In this document: positions 53,096-62,312 of the stretch, piece after piece
Layout of the letters: each line of letters opens with the position of its first letter
How positions within the stretch are numbered: the first letter of the stretch is position 1
Assembly (NCBI GenBank): GCA_022649665.1
Contig: JALCOL010000010.1
Span: 25,484-89,483 of the forward strand
Direction: 5' to 3'
DNA: 64,000 nt
Origin: Enterococcaceae bacterium
Lineage (GTDB): Bacteria > Bacillota > Bacilli > Lactobacillales > Enterococcaceae
Translations under genes and position numbers: made by a program
The notes under the pieces: model-generated
Seen by the model: the letters and a program-made list of their open reading frames with translations, nothing else
Databases searched by the model: none
Told to the model about the DNA's origin: nothing

Positions 53096-53560
53096 CTATC
53101 TTCCGCGTTTCTTCAAATATTTTGCTTTTTTATTTTGTGAACGCATATTGATTTTTTGGGCTTTCTTCCTTAGTGCTTGCTCGATATAATCCGCAATCCA
53201 GAAATAGAGATCCATCATGTTTAAGAAACTATTTCCACCGCCTGAATTTGCGATTTTATCATACATCCCACTACCAAAGTCGCTATCAAATTGCGTTCGT
53301 AAAAGATCAGTGATTCCTTGAATAATGATTGGAAGATTTTCATCAGTGATTTTTTTATTACCTATTTTGGACGAATATCTTCCTGCAATCTCATTCAACT
53401 TTTTCTTTGTTTCCTCATTCTTTTGCAGCGCTTTCTTGATTCCTTGATCACTCAAGTCAAATCGCAAAATAAACTCATGAACTTTATTCGGATCTTTTTT
53501 ATCGCGCACACCGATTGGAATTGCTAGCTGACCGGAATCAACAATATATTTTGTTTCCAT
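53096..53560 (-). CDS. putative tail assembly chaperone
   Basis: 154-aa protein (GQLAIPIGVRDKKDPNKVHE, FDLSDQGIKKALQKNEETKK, YFWIADYIEQALRKKAQK), with a very basic C-terminus. Position after the major tail protein and before Gp15 is that of the first tail assembly chaperone. No motif beyond that is recognised. Confidence 0.75.
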   Translation of the reverse strand: METKYIVDSGQLAIPIGVRDKKDPNKVHEFILRFDLSDQGIKKALQKNEETKKKLNEIAGRYSSKIGNKKITDENLPIIIQGITDLLRTQFDSDFGSGMYDKIANSGGGNSFLNMMDLYFWIADYIEQALRKKAQKINMRSQNKKAKYLKKRGR

Positions 53561-53601
53561 GAATGCCCTCCCAGATTCCTTTTACATTAAATGTTTTCTT
53601 T

Positions 53602-54099
53602 CTACACAGCGCCTTTGCCGTCAGTTGTTTCTTCTTTGACAGGAGTTTCTTTCTTCGGAGGAGTAATTTCGGGTGTTTTTACATAGTCTAGATGTCCTTC
53701 GAATGCTTCATAATCTGTTGCATCTCCGCCACCAGCTTTGATTTCCAGAGCCTTAGCAACACCTGTAACAATAGACCCATCTGTTTCTTCGATCTTGTGC
53801 CAAATTCGTCTTTCATCATCTGTTTGTGCTCTTTTCAAACTAGCAATCAGTTTTTGAGCAGGGTCGTCCGGGTTATAGTTTCCACTAAAGTTCCAAATCT
53901 CAGATCGGCCATTAAAAACTGATTCTTCCGATCCATCGCCGTCATAGTAACCAGCCGAATCGGTATTTTCATCGGAATCGTCTTCGATCGTTTCGATATA
54001 GTTTGCTAGCGGCAGCCAAGCCAATTCTTCCGGTTTTTCTCCTGCAGATTTAAATGGAGCTACAAAATGTTTTCTTTTTGCATTTTTCTGTCTTGCCAT
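53602..54099 (-). CDS. major tail protein
   Basis: 165-aa protein: KRKHFVAPFKSAGEKPEELA, LANYIETIEDDSDENTDSAG, VFNGRSEIWNFSGNYNPDDP, AQKLIASLKRAQTDDERRIW and a C-terminal Lys/Glu/Thr tail. The pattern is that of phi13/TP901-type tail tube proteins and it lies between tail completion and chaperone genes. ATG behind GGAGTGA. Confidence 0.85.
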   Translation of the reverse strand: MARQKNAKRKHFVAPFKSAGEKPEELAWLPLANYIETIEDDSDENTDSAGYYDGDGSEESVFNGRSEIWNFSGNYNPDDPAQKLIASLKRAQTDDERRIWHKIEETDGSIVTGVAKALEIKAGGGDATDYEAFEGHLDYVKTPEITPPKKETPVKEETTDGKGAV

Positions 54100-54106
54100 C
54101 GTTAAA

Positions 54107-54502
54107 TCACTCCTTATTTCTAAATGTAGTGAGTGTTACTGTAAAATCAATTGCCCAATAAAAAAAGCCCTGTTCATCAGCATTTGATGAAGCGGGCTTG
54201 CTCGTGATCACTATCGTTCCAAACTCAAAACTTTCGTCATTACTTTCTAGTTCTTCTAAATTTTCAAGAAAATTAGACACTCTCCAAAGTTGCTGACTAG
54301 CAATCTCTTGCCGTTTTGATTTGATTGCGTACTCGTAATTTAGTTGCTGTTCCTTGATTCCATCCATAAAAACTTTGGTAACCTGCCCCCCTGGAATGGG
54401 ATAGAATGCAGCAGATTCATCTTTAGTATTGATCCCCAATTTTGTCATAATCGGCAGATTTAATTGAGAAATTTTTTCCTTGAGACGTTCATTAAAATCC
54501 AT
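54107..54502 (-). CDS. minor capsid / tail terminator-like protein
   Basis: 131-aa protein (FNERLKEKISQLNLPIMTKL, AAFYPIPGGQVTKVFMDG, SFEFGTIVITSKPASSNADE, FFYWAIDFTVTLTTFRNKE). Placement directly before the major tail protein is that of the tail completion protein (Minor_capsid_3-like). ATG 54502 overlaps the stop of the previous gene (TAATG). Confidence 0.8.
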   Translation of the reverse strand: MDFNERLKEKISQLNLPIMTKLGINTKDESAAFYPIPGGQVTKVFMDGIKEQQLNYEYAIKSKRQEIASQQLWRVSNFLENLEELESNDESFEFGTIVITSKPASSNADEQGFFYWAIDFTVTLTTFRNKE

Positions 54503-54852
54503 TATTTTATTCCAGCTCCTCTTAAAAAAGCTTTCTCCCAAACCTTTATATTGCTTCTTTCTGCTTTTTTATCCCATCTCGGACCCGTTCCAGGCTCCTT
54601 TCCTTTTACCCACTTTGCTTTTCCGTTGGATCCAAAAAATTGAGCAGCAGCATATGGAGTATTGTAGTAGATTGCGCTACCGTCCATGGCAACGGAGGCT
54701 GATTTTCTGAGAGCATGGCTTTGGTAAGGAACATATTTGTTCATATCTGCCAGCATCTGATCGGCCAGTGCCTGCCTTCCCCTCAGCATACCTTGCGGAC
54801 CGAGTTTATCGGTGATTCCTCGCAAATTCGCCTTGACCTCGATCTCGACCAT
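54502..54852 (-). CDS. phage minor capsid protein (Minor_capsid_2 / gp10-like)
   Basis: 116-aa head-tail joining protein: ITDKLGPQGMLRGRQALADQ, YVPYQSHALRKSASV, IYYNTPYAAAQFFG, PRWDKKAERSNIKVWEKAF: the HK97-gp10/Minor_capsid_2 pattern. Start ATG 54852 overlaps the preceding stop (TGATG). Confidence 0.85.
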   Translation of the reverse strand: MVEIEVKANLRGITDKLGPQGMLRGRQALADQMLADMNKYVPYQSHALRKSASVAMDGSAIYYNTPYAAAQFFGSNGKAKWVKGKEPGTGPRWDKKAERSNIKVWEKAFLRGAGIK

Positions 54853-55193
54853 CAAATCACCGCCAGTTCCCATGAATAAACTTGATCGGCATAAGGCTCT
54901 TTAAACATTGCCGCACTGGTGATCGTGTGAGCTACACCATCAAAAACTAGCACATCTTGTTCTTTAAAATCTGGCAGCGGGTCAGTTAGACCTCGATAGC
55001 CAAATACCAGAGCGTTGTATTGAATCTGTTTTCCATCCATATTAATAATATATTGTGGACTGCGGTCAATACGAATAAAGCTGATTGCTTGTTCCGGTCC
55101 ATACTGAGGCTTGTTGTAGTCTCCCTCACCCAGATATGGCTTGTGAACCATCTTATCGATTAACATTTCTTTTGGCGGTTTTGGCGCTAACAT
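54852..55193 (-). CDS. phage minor capsid protein (Minor_capsid_1 / head closure)
   Basis: 113-aa protein: LAPKPPKEMLIDKMVHKPYL, YGPEQAISFIRIDRSPQYI, FKEQDVLVFDGVAHTITSA and VYSWELAVI. Third of four connector genes in standard order after the capsid. Start ATG 55193 with GGGGGTG upstream, inside the end of the previous gene. Confidence 0.83.
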   Translation of the reverse strand: MLAPKPPKEMLIDKMVHKPYLGEGDYNKPQYGPEQAISFIRIDRSPQYIINMDGKQIQYNALVFGYRGLTDPLPDFKEQDVLVFDGVAHTITSAAMFKEPYADQVYSWELAVI

Positions 55194-55591
55194 GAGCGGC
55201 ACCCCCGATACAAGAGCCCTGTCCCTTCCAGATAGATATAGATGTCATCTGCAATGATCGATTTTTGTACGCTCGATCCTGCAGAATTGGATCGGAATCC
55301 ATTTGATACGCTGGTTGAGCCGATATTAACCGACTGCGGAGCTTTGTTAATTCCTTCAACTGTGTCTGATCCGACTTCAACGAAATAAGCTATTTGGCTG
55401 CATAAAGCCAGTTTAAATTGATTCACCCGGAACTTGATCGGATCCGTGACGAGGTCGTTTGTCTGATAGAAATAATTTGTAATTGAATCCAAAACTGCCG
55501 AAGCTTTTGGAAGGAATCGTTTAAAATCCTCCTCAATGAAATCCTTTTTACCGGTAAGCTCTTTGAATTCGTTAAAAGTGATATAGGGCAT
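55187..55591 (-). CDS. phage head-tail connector protein
   Basis: 134-aa protein: ITFNEFKELTGKKDFIEEDF, FLPKASAVLDSITNYFYQTN, FKLALCSQIAYFVEVGSDT, then SVNIGSTSVSNGF and LLYRGCRSC. Matches the gp6-type head-tail adaptor made after the capsid gene. AAGGAGG precedes the ATG. Confidence 0.85.
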   Translation of the reverse strand: MPYITFNEFKELTGKKDFIEEDFKRFLPKASAVLDSITNYFYQTNDLVTDPIKFRVNQFKLALCSQIAYFVEVGSDTVEGINKAPQSVNIGSTSVSNGFRSNSAGSSVQKSIIADDIYIYLEGTGLLYRGCRSC

Positions 55592-55621
55592 TTTTAGGCC
55601 TCCTTAAGGAAAAAGAGGAGC

Positions 55622-55891
55622 CTAAGCCCCTCCTTTAGCGGTTACCGTTATTTCGCATGTCGCATTTTTGCCGTTTACTGTTTTGGCGGTGATCATTGTT
55701 TTTCCAGCTTTGACCGCCGTCACTTTGCCTTGCACCGGCGTCACAGTAGCGATTGTTTCATCACCAGAGGCATAACTGACTGATTTGTCCGTGGCCTCTG
55801 CCGGTGCTACTGTGGCGGTTAGCATTTCAGTTGCCCCTTCCTCAAGAGTTAACGTTTGCTTGTTCAACGTGACTCCTGAAGGGGCTACGCT
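55622..55891 (-). CDS. Ig-like (Big_2) domain, expressed by -1 frameshift from the capsid gene
   Basis: 89 codons in the -1 frame relative to the capsid gene, reading [20 protein letters not shown], then [20 protein letters not shown] and [19 protein letters not shown]: a complete bacterial Ig-like domain group 2. The domain begins before any good start codon (TTG 55867 is inside the first strand and lacks a ribosome-binding site), and the frame joins the capsid frame at a slippery heptamer, so it is best read as a C-terminal extension of a minority of capsid subunits (fusion of 285 + 89 residues). Such Ig domains decorate many phage capsids and tails. Confidence 0.85.
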   Translation of the reverse strand, partial: SVAPSGVTLNKQTLTLEEGATEMLTATVAPAEATDKSVSYASGDETIATVTPVQGKVTAVKAGKTMITAKTVNGKNATCEITVTAKGGA

Positions 55892-56745
55892 TTTGGGGCT
55901 GCGTGAACGTAGATCGCCTTTTTGGCATTTTCAAACACGATTGCGTCATAGTAATCCAAGCCTTTGATCGTATCGCGGTAGCCGTTACGGTCTTGAGAAG
56001 CCGGAACGGTGTCGACTGTGCCGAATTTAACGATCGGGGCGATCGCCGTTAACGGCGTGATGATAAAGTTGATTGTGTCCTCAATGCTCACGCTGCTGAA
56101 ACGTCCTTTTGCCACTTTGATGATCGGCACGCCACCATCGATTTGCGCAACAGTCCGGTTGATCCCATTGATTTGCATTTCATTGGTCGAGAATGTTTTG
56201 CTGACGCCTTTCGCGTTCTTCAGCAAGCGATAGGTCGCAGCCGATACAAACATCACATACCCACCTGGAACTTCGTTATCGGTCATGTATTCTTCAGCAG
56301 CGTCATAAGCCGCTAGAATATTTTCTTCAGTCAATGCTCCGCTGACTTTATTGCCGGCATTGTCGTAAAGCGCTTGAACAGCAACTTTGTCACGATGCGG
56401 CACCGTGATCAGACGTTTGTGTTCGGTCACGACATTGTTGATCGTCAATGCTGCACTTTCCGATTGATCCAATTGATCAACGTCGTAAGCAAACCAATCT
56501 TCATGCATTAATTTGATGGTTTCTTTCTCAATGCTGACAGCGCTGCGTGCGTTGTCTTGATTGCGTTTGTATGGAGTGGCTTCGACAAAACCGGACATTT
56601 TATTGATCCGTACTTCGTTTGCTCCAACAAAATCAGATGCCGTAATGCTCTTCGCTCCTTGGGTCAATACATCCCATACTTGGGAATCCGCACGGAATTC
56701 TTGGTCGATGGTTGCAAGATCTTTGCTATCTAGTACTAATGCCAT
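55885..56745 (-). CDS. major capsid protein
   Basis: 286-aa capsid protein: [120 protein letters not shown]. This is the P22/phi-coat-like major capsid found after GP20-type scaffolds in PBSX-like phages. AGGTGA precedes ATG 56745. It ends ...APKA-stop, with CCCAAAA before the stop. Confidence 0.9.
   Translation of the reverse strand: MALVLDSKDLATIDQEFRADSQVWDVLTQGAKSITASDFVGANEVRINKMSGFVEATPYKRNQDNARSAVSIEKETIKLMHEDWFAYDVDQLDQSESAALTINNVVTEHKRLITVPHRDKVAVQALYDNAGNKVSGALTEENILAAYDAAEEYMTDNEVPGGYVMFVSAATYRLLKNAKGVSKTFSTNEMQINGINRTVAQIDGGVPIIKVAKGRFSSVSIEDTINFIITPLTAIAPIVKFGTVDTVPASQDRNGYRDTIKGLDYYDAIVFENAKKAIYVHAAPKA
55891..55897 (-). other. programmed -1 ribosomal frameshift site CCCAAAA
   Basis: In the capsid frame the last codons read GCC CCA AAA GCG TAG; C CCA AAA is an X-XXY-YYZ slippery heptamer. 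Slipping back one base continues AGC GTA GCC CCT into the Ig-like frame to 55622. Confidence 0.8.
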
Positions 56746-56747
56746 AA

Positions 56748-57311
56748 TTATTCACCTAATCTTTCTTGAATTTTTTGTACAATGCTCTTTTCAGTTGCTC
56801 CATTTTGTGGATTACCCCCAGCCATAATGGTTGGTGTTCGTGGGGCAGTCCCTGTATCGGATTGTTGAAACAAGAAACTTTTGTTTTCTTGCAGGGCATT
56901 TAGTTGCTCCTCAAAGCCTTGTAGTCCCTTATCCGTAACTTTAATCGTGTCTTTGTCCAATTGGGCTAAAACAATCTCCTCGTCCAGCGGATTTGCATCT
57001 TTCAAAGCCAACTTGATTGCAAAGTCTTTTTGCTGTTCAGCGAGTTTTACTTGAGAAGCAGCTGTGGTTTCATCAAATTTGTTCTGAAGTTCTGTTAATT
57101 TTCCGGTCAGATCTTCATTTCCTTTTGCTTGTTCCTTTAGTGAATCCAGTTCTGTTTGATTAGCAGTCAATTGATCTTTGTACTGAGTCGTTTCCTGTTG
57201 TGCATTTGCCAACTGGTTGTTTAATTCATTCACGGTTGCGCCATGCAGTGCCATAATCGATCCAATTTGTTCGTCTGATAAACCCAGCTCTTTAAGTTGT
57301 TCTCTTTTCAT
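56748..57311 (-). CDS. phage scaffold protein (GP20 family)
   Basis: 187-aa capsid scaffold: N-terminal [20 protein letters not shown], a long central coiled coil ([40 protein letters not shown]), then [20 protein letters not shown] and a short C-terminal capsid-binding region ([18 protein letters not shown]). Characteristic Phage_GP20. Start ATG 57311 behind AAAGGA. Confidence 0.9.
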   Translation of the reverse strand: MKREQLKELGLSDEQIGSIMALHGATVNELNNQLANAQQETTQYKDQLTANQTELDSLKEQAKGNEDLTGKLTELQNKFDETTAASQVKLAEQQKDFAIKLALKDANPLDEEIVLAQLDKDTIKVTDKGLQGFEEQLNALQENKSFLFQQSDTGTAPRTPTIMAGGNPQNGATEKSIVQKIQERLGE

Positions 57312-57440
57312 TTTGTTCATCCTTTCGAGTTTTGACGTGGCTACGACCACGATGGATTTGGTAGTTTAACGACCATCCCCGTCGAGTTTTGTGCAAAATA
57401 AAAAGCCCTAGCAGTAGCCTAAAGCAGATTTTTGGATATA

Positions 57441-57477
57441 AAAATAGCACTCAATCATTGAATAAGATCAAGTGCTA
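57441..57477 (-). terminator. terminator after the small acidic gene
   Basis: On the minus strand TAGCACT (57471-57477) pairs with AGTGCTA (57445-57451), with further AT pairing inside and a following TTTTTAT. It overlaps the stop of the small gene and would separate it from the scaffold and capsid genes, unlike the tightly packed rest of the operon. Confidence 0.65.
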
Positions 57478-57750
57478 CTCTTTGTAAACATCTAAATTAT
57501 CATAAATTTTGTATAGCCGTTTTCCAACTTTATTCACATGCTCTTGGTTATCAAGGCCATCATGAACAATAGTAAAGTTCAAACCTGATTCAAAATCATC
57601 ATAGTCCTCTTCCTCATGAAACTCGTAGGTTACCTCTTTCTCAGTAATTAAAACCGGTGCGGCAACAACTTCGATTTTAAAGGCGGGTGCATAGTTTTGT
57701 ATAAAGTCGTAATCATCTCTTTTTAAAACAACTTTTATCAATGAACTCAC
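57475..57750 (-). CDS. small acidic protein, candidate immunity protein
   Basis: 91-aa protein, strongly acidic in the middle (TYEFHEEEDYDDFESGLNF), no transmembrane segment, no recognised family. GTG 57750 overlaps the stop of the MuF-type gene (GTGA); TTG 57741 behind AAGGTGA is the alternative. It directly follows a head protein with a nuclease-toxin-like C-terminus and is followed by its own terminator, the layout expected of an immunity protein for that toxin. Function inferred from position and charge only. Confidence 0.7.
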   Translation of the reverse strand: MSSLIKVVLKRDDYDFIQNYAPAFKIEVVAAPVLITEKEVTYEFHEEEDYDDFESGLNFTIVHDGLDNQEHVNKVGKRLYKIYDNLDVYKE

Positions 57751-59411
57751 CTTCTCTTTTTATTTTTTCTAGGACTGACTTGAATCAATTTCCCAGTTAT
57801 ATTATTTATGGTTACTAGACAGTTGGCTCCTTGATATTCTGTAACAGTACTATCTGAACTGCTGATTTTCGGTTTTCCTGATCGTAGTGTGTCCAAAATG
57901 TCGCTTACTTCTACACCTGTCCTAGGTTTTCCGGTTTTCGGATCTTCGGTGGTTCCTAAAACTCGCTCAATGAAATGCTTGCGTTGACCATTGATCCTTA
58001 TGCCATCCACAGTTTGCAGACCAACTATTTGATCATCAATCCTCTTTTTATACTTTTGGTAATCTTCGAAACTGCTGAATGCAGAAATTTTATTGTTTTT
58101 CCTAGAGCGCACATAATCATCGAAGAGCTTGGAACTTCTCCCTCCATTATACTTCATTTGCTCATACTTTTCGAATGACGGCATGTTCTTTTTACTCATA
58201 TTCTTCGCCAAAGAAGAATACTCATCTCTTGTTTTAGGCCGATTTTTCTTCAAGTCATGATGGAAATCTTTCATGACAGTATCCAGCGGCGTGTAGCCCT
58301 TCTCATGCTTATAGTTCCGGCTCAAATATTCATTGCTGTCGACAAGCTTTCTCAATGCCTGCTGGTGCAGACGAATCTTTTTTTGATAATCCTTAGCATC
58401 TTCAGTATTTCCTAGTTCTTCAGCGATCATCTTGTTCTTTTTCAGTTTAACAACACCACGTTCCAATCGGCGTTGTTTCTCTTGCAATCTGCGAACTGTC
58501 TCATTCATTTCAGGATCGAGCGGCTTCGAAGTATTTGTATTGACCCCGTCGATAAATACAAAATGATTATGGTTGCAATTGACCCCGCGATGTCCGCCCG
58601 GAGTCCCGTAATGTGCTTCCCAATACGGATCATAGATACTTCTGTACTTCCATCCTGGCGGCAGCTTATTCATCGGCCGAAGATCCACTACATGCCCTTG
58701 GATCTTGCTGCAGGCTCGTCGTGCGCCCATATGCTGACTGACGCGAACGAGGTGGGTTCCGTATTCTTCCATGCGTTCCGTTCGGACTTGATCATACGTG
58801 TTTCCAAGCGTCGATTTTAAAATCGTTCGCACATATCGTTCCATTGACCATGTATGCCCGCCTTTATCGACAAAGGTAGACTTGATCCCCTTTTGCGCCA
58901 GCTCCTGAATTGCTCTTTCAAGTGCCTGATCTTGCGTCAACATCCCAGAGTTAAAAAGCATTTGAGTCCGATTGAGCACTTCTGTATAGGCTCGTGTAGC
59001 TGCTCCGTTACCATAATTCGAGGTTACTAACGTTTGATTTACAAGGTTATCAATCCCCGACCAGGCTTGATTTGCATATCCTCGAACGACATTATCAAGG
59101 TTAGAAGGTCTCGATTCAGGGATCTTCCCGATCGCTTCATCGACATCTGTCACAGTTTGCTGGCCGACTTCTTCAAAAATTTGAATGACTTCCTCTTCAG
59201 CAACTCCAGTCACCTGGGAAACAAGCTTCGCAACCTCTGAATTGAATAGATGCAAATCTTTTAATGCTTGCGCCTGCCATTCTAGGATGTCCGTCTTGCC
59301 GTTTGACAGTCGTTTGATCAGCTGCCTAATGATTTCTCCCTCCAGGGAGTTATATAGATCTCCGAGGTTGCTGGACCATAGATCCAACTGGTTCGGTGTT
59401 ACTTTCACCAT
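57747..59411 (-). CDS. MuF-type minor head protein with C-terminal toxin-like domain
   Basis: 554 aa. Residues about 1-300 are a phage minor head protein (Phage_min_cap2/MuF): GKTDILEWQAQALKDLHLFN, YANQAWSGIDNLVNQTLVTS, YGTHLVRVSQHMGARRACSK, YWEAHYGTPGGHRGVNCNHN. A basic coiled linker follows (about 300-420). The last 90 residues read GQRKHFIERVLGTTEDPKTG, TGVEVSDILDTLRSGKPKIS, CLVTINNITGKLIQVSP, similar to BECR (barnase-EndoU-colicin-RelE) nuclease domains attached to MuF proteins. It is a head component possibly carrying a polymorphic toxin. Confidence 0.88.
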   Translation of the reverse strand: MVKVTPNQLDLWSSNLGDLYNSLEGEIIRQLIKRLSNGKTDILEWQAQALKDLHLFNSEVAKLVSQVTGVAEEEVIQIFEEVGQQTVTDVDEAIGKIPESRPSNLDNVVRGYANQAWSGIDNLVNQTLVTSNYGNGAATRAYTEVLNRTQMLFNSGMLTQDQALERAIQELAQKGIKSTFVDKGGHTWSMERYVRTILKSTLGNTYDQVRTERMEEYGTHLVRVSQHMGARRACSKIQGHVVDLRPMNKLPPGWKYRSIYDPYWEAHYGTPGGHRGVNCNHNHFVFIDGVNTNTSKPLDPEMNETVRRLQEKQRRLERGVVKLKKNKMIAEELGNTEDAKDYQKKIRLHQQALRKLVDSNEYLSRNYKHEKGYTPLDTVMKDFHHDLKKNRPKTRDEYSSLAKNMSKKNMPSFEKYEQMKYNGGRSSKLFDDYVRSRKNNKISAFSSFEDYQKYKKRIDDQIVGLQTVDGIRINGQRKHFIERVLGTTEDPKTGKPRTGVEVSDILDTLRSGKPKISSSDSTVTEYQGANCLVTINNITGKLIQVSPRKNKKRR

Positions 59412-59416
59412 CTATA

Positions 59417-60952
59417 TCACTCCTCGTCTCCTAACTCCTCATCAGCAGAAGCTTGCTCTTGTTCCAATGGATCAAGACCTAACGTTTCTGCCTGAATCTT
59501 ATTGAACCAGTCGGCAGCCTCCTCATCAGTCAATTTGAAGATCGATTTGATCGCTTCAACTTTCGGCACCAGTTGCGCAACGGCAGCCTTTTGATAAAAT
59601 TCTAGCTTGGCATCTTGGCTTTCAAAAATACCGTCGTCAAAATCTACACTAATTTGTTCAAACGAAGGGATTCCTCCGGTATAAATCTGTTTTCCATCAG
59701 CACCATACGTGCGTTTGGCAAGCTCTAACGTTGAAACAACGACCGATTTCACAAATTTTTCGACCTCGCGGCACTGCATGTTTCGGGTCCGATAGGTCAG
59801 AGAATTCTCGCTAACGACCTCTGTCGCGGTTTTCACGCTCTTTCCGTCAAAACTAAAGGTCCCAACTGAAAGTTGCAATTGCATTTCTAGTGTCTTTAGG
59901 AATTGATTGATTGCGGAAGTGTATTGTTCCACCCGAATATCACTGGTCATATCCTTGATAAAGTCTTGATCGATATCCGTGCGCAGCCGTTTGAACACAT
60001 TGATATCCGGATCAAACCGCGGAGAGCTTCCTTTTCCTTGCTCATCGGGTGAGTAATTCAAGACGTGATCGCTAACCAATACTGTTCGTTGACCCATCCG
60101 GATCTCCCAGTTGAATTGATCAAAAGCATCATTGATCTGTTTTAGAGTATTCTCGCAATTATCACATAGCCCCAAGCCTAACGGGCTATAAGGGCTAATA
60201 TTATTAAATCCTGCCGGTTTCAAATAGCTGAAGATAGGCTGAATCAAACCAGTGATGATCGCAGTTTCGGCAAGATCTTCATAGATCTCAGACAAAGCGG
60301 TCCTTTTTCCGATAATCTTCGCATCCCCAGAAACATAGAGCTCATTTGTGATCGCATATTGACCATCTTGCCACTCGTGAAACTCAAAAAGCGTGTAATA
60401 GTAAACTTTATCACCCATGACTTTTTGAGTTTTGAAAATCATTACCCCTTCAGAAATACTGTTTGAATTCGAGCGTAAAGGAATGAAAGAGTTGGCTAAG
60501 CCCCAGGAAAATTCGATTTCTTGCGTTCCGCCGTCGAAATAAGGCCGCGCGACTAAACCGCCGGTGGCAAACATTGGTTCAAGATAACGAGCCAAGTTTT
60601 TCTTAAAGTCGTTGTGTTCAAAAACATGTTGAATGAATTCGTTCGCTCCCTGAAGAGATTCATCTACATTGATTTCTGTCTGTTCGTTAAATACAAGCGA
60701 GGTCATCATCTCAGCAGTAAGCTTCCGCAAGTTCATTGTCATGTACTTGCGTTTTTTGATTTGATTGTTCGAATTAATGTACTCGATATCTGGATAATTT
60801 CCTTCATACTGCCGGAAATTAGATTCGATCCGCTGCAACTCTAGACTCGAAATATTGATCTTCGGATGATCGGTAATGCTGTTTAGCGTTTGACCTGTCA
60901 AGGCATAGCCCCCTTTCGTAAATAGATTTTTAATGGCTCGGAAAATCCCCAA
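59417..60952 (-). CDS. phage portal protein (SPP1 gp6 type)
   Basis: 511-aa portal: KINISSLELQRIESNFRQYE, MNLRKLTAEMMTSLVFNEQT, NLARYLEPMFATGGLVARPY, LGLGLCDNCENTLKQINDAF, QFNWEIRMGQRTVLVSDHVL and an acidic C-terminus (EQEQASADEELGDEE). It forms the 12-mer DNA channel at the capsid vertex and docks the terminase. Between terminase and the MuF gene, as usual. Confidence 0.93.
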   Translation of the reverse strand: MGIFRAIKNLFTKGGYALTGQTLNSITDHPKINISSLELQRIESNFRQYEGNYPDIEYINSNNQIKKRKYMTMNLRKLTAEMMTSLVFNEQTEINVDESLQGANEFIQHVFEHNDFKKNLARYLEPMFATGGLVARPYFDGGTQEIEFSWGLANSFIPLRSNSNSISEGVMIFKTQKVMGDKVYYYTLFEFHEWQDGQYAITNELYVSGDAKIIGKRTALSEIYEDLAETAIITGLIQPIFSYLKPAGFNNISPYSPLGLGLCDNCENTLKQINDAFDQFNWEIRMGQRTVLVSDHVLNYSPDEQGKGSSPRFDPDINVFKRLRTDIDQDFIKDMTSDIRVEQYTSAINQFLKTLEMQLQLSVGTFSFDGKSVKTATEVVSENSLTYRTRNMQCREVEKFVKSVVVSTLELAKRTYGADGKQIYTGGIPSFEQISVDFDDGIFESQDAKLEFYQKAAVAQLVPKVEAIKSIFKLTDEEAADWFNKIQAETLGLDPLEQEQASADEELGDEE

Positions 60953-60965
60953 TTCGCCACCTCCT

Positions 60966-62312
60966 TTACACTTTTAAGCGCAGATCTTTGGCATTGTCGA
61001 CACAAAAATATTTGAAATCATCTACTGAGTGATCGTTCTCTTTGATCACTCGCGGATCGTCACTGTTCAGCGTCCGCTCATCAAACTGATATTGTCGGTG
61101 TTCCTCCAGGAAAATCTCGTTACTGTCGCAATACCGCAATCCTGTCGGTATCGGCTTTTTTAGCACATAAAAACGACCCTGTGCCAGCAGATCCTGCACA
61201 AAGTCGATCATATCGATATTTTTCTTTTTAGCCACTGGGTTCCATCGCTGCTGATAGTCCTTGAAGTATTGATTTCGGAGTGCAGCTTCTGCGCTGTCGA
61301 TCGTGCGCTTGCGGATCCTTGCGCCTTTCCACAGCTCACAATTGGCTGTTTTAGTGATGAACTCATGGATGTCTTGCGATAACTCGCTAGGAGCTTTTTT
61401 CACGACTCTTCCTGCTGGCGAATAGTAGTATCCATTGAGCCGAATCACATTGCCTTTTGCAGTCAGCCCATAGCAGCCGCACGAGGTCGCCGAAACACTG
61501 TGCCCGGTATCCATCGAGTAGTAAAGATAAATGATTTTGTCATCATCTGGAAGTTCATCGATCTCATGGAATAAATTCATATTGTATACATTGGTGCCTA
61601 ATCCGACCGGTTCGCCCAAATACAAATAGCGGTAATAATCATAATCGTTCGCCTGAATGCGATCGATCATCGCTTGCATCTGATCAGTTACGAAACCCAG
61701 CATATCATTCAAATAGCTCGATTCGTGCACTAAATAATCTGGATCACTTTTCTTTTCATCCGCCCACTTATTGATCCAGCTGTATGGATTCCGCGGTGGA
61801 TTGTACGACCAGTAAAAACGCACAAAGGCTGTGTCTGCGTGCTTTTGCCGCATGAATGTATTATTGGTCTGATCGAACTCTTCAGCGTCTTTAAACTCTG
61901 CAGCTTCCTCATACCAGACAGCTATCAGATCATTGATATCATTAGACTTGAGCTTTTGAAAGTCGTCTTGACCATAGAAGTAGATCGTGCTGCCCGTATG
62001 CTGGTGGATGATCTTGAATGGGCTGACTGTCCAAGAAAATTGATCAAGCAAATGATATTTCCCAAGTGCCCATTGCAGTTTGTTAAACACTGAATCGCGG
62101 ATCGTATTTCCGACTTTCCGCAAAACAACGATATTGGCTTTTTCCCCTCTGATCAAATATGGAAGAAGCAGTGAAACGAGTAGGAGTGCGATTACCGAAG
62201 ATTTGAATGAGTTCCGACCGCCTTTCAAAATATTGTAAGGCTTATTCGCCTGCCAAACTGTTTTAAAATGCGGATTGATCTCTTTCGTAACATCCATCGT
62301 TTTATTTGCCAT
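60966..62312 (-). CDS. terL: terminase large subunit
   Basis: 448-aa packaging motor (Terminase_3/PBSX type): Walker A-like ILKGGRNSFKSSVIALLLVS, Walker B region LIAVWYEEAAEFKDAEEFDQ, and nuclease part YLYYSMDTGHSVSATSCGCY and IDSAEAALRNQYFKDYQQRW with catalytic Asp residues. Start ATG 62312 behind GTGGAGT; overlaps the small subunit gene by 11 bp. Confidence 0.95.
   Translation of the reverse strand: MANKTMDVTKEINPHFKTVWQANKPYNILKGGRNSFKSSVIALLLVSLLLPYLIRGEKANIVVLRKVGNTIRDSVFNKLQWALGKYHLLDQFSWTVSPFKIIHQHTGSTIYFYGQDDFQKLKSNDINDLIAVWYEEAAEFKDAEEFDQTNNTFMRQKHADTAFVRFYWSYNPPRNPYSWINKWADEKKSDPDYLVHESSYLNDMLGFVTDQMQAMIDRIQANDYDYYRYLYLGEPVGLGTNVYNMNLFHEIDELPDDDKIIYLYYSMDTGHSVSATSCGCYGLTAKGNVIRLNGYYYSPAGRVVKKAPSELSQDIHEFITKTANCELWKGARIRKRTIDSAEAALRNQYFKDYQQRWNPVAKKKNIDMIDFVQDLLAQGRFYVLKKPIPTGLRYCDSNEIFLEEHRQYQFDERTLNSDDPRVIKENDHSVDDFKYFCVDNAKDLRLKV

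Noticed and set aside
52496..53560. Frameshift fusion of the two tail assembly chaperone genes
   Set aside because: The genes are 12 bp apart with separate starts, and I found no X-XXY-YYZ heptamer in the right frame near the end of the first gene.
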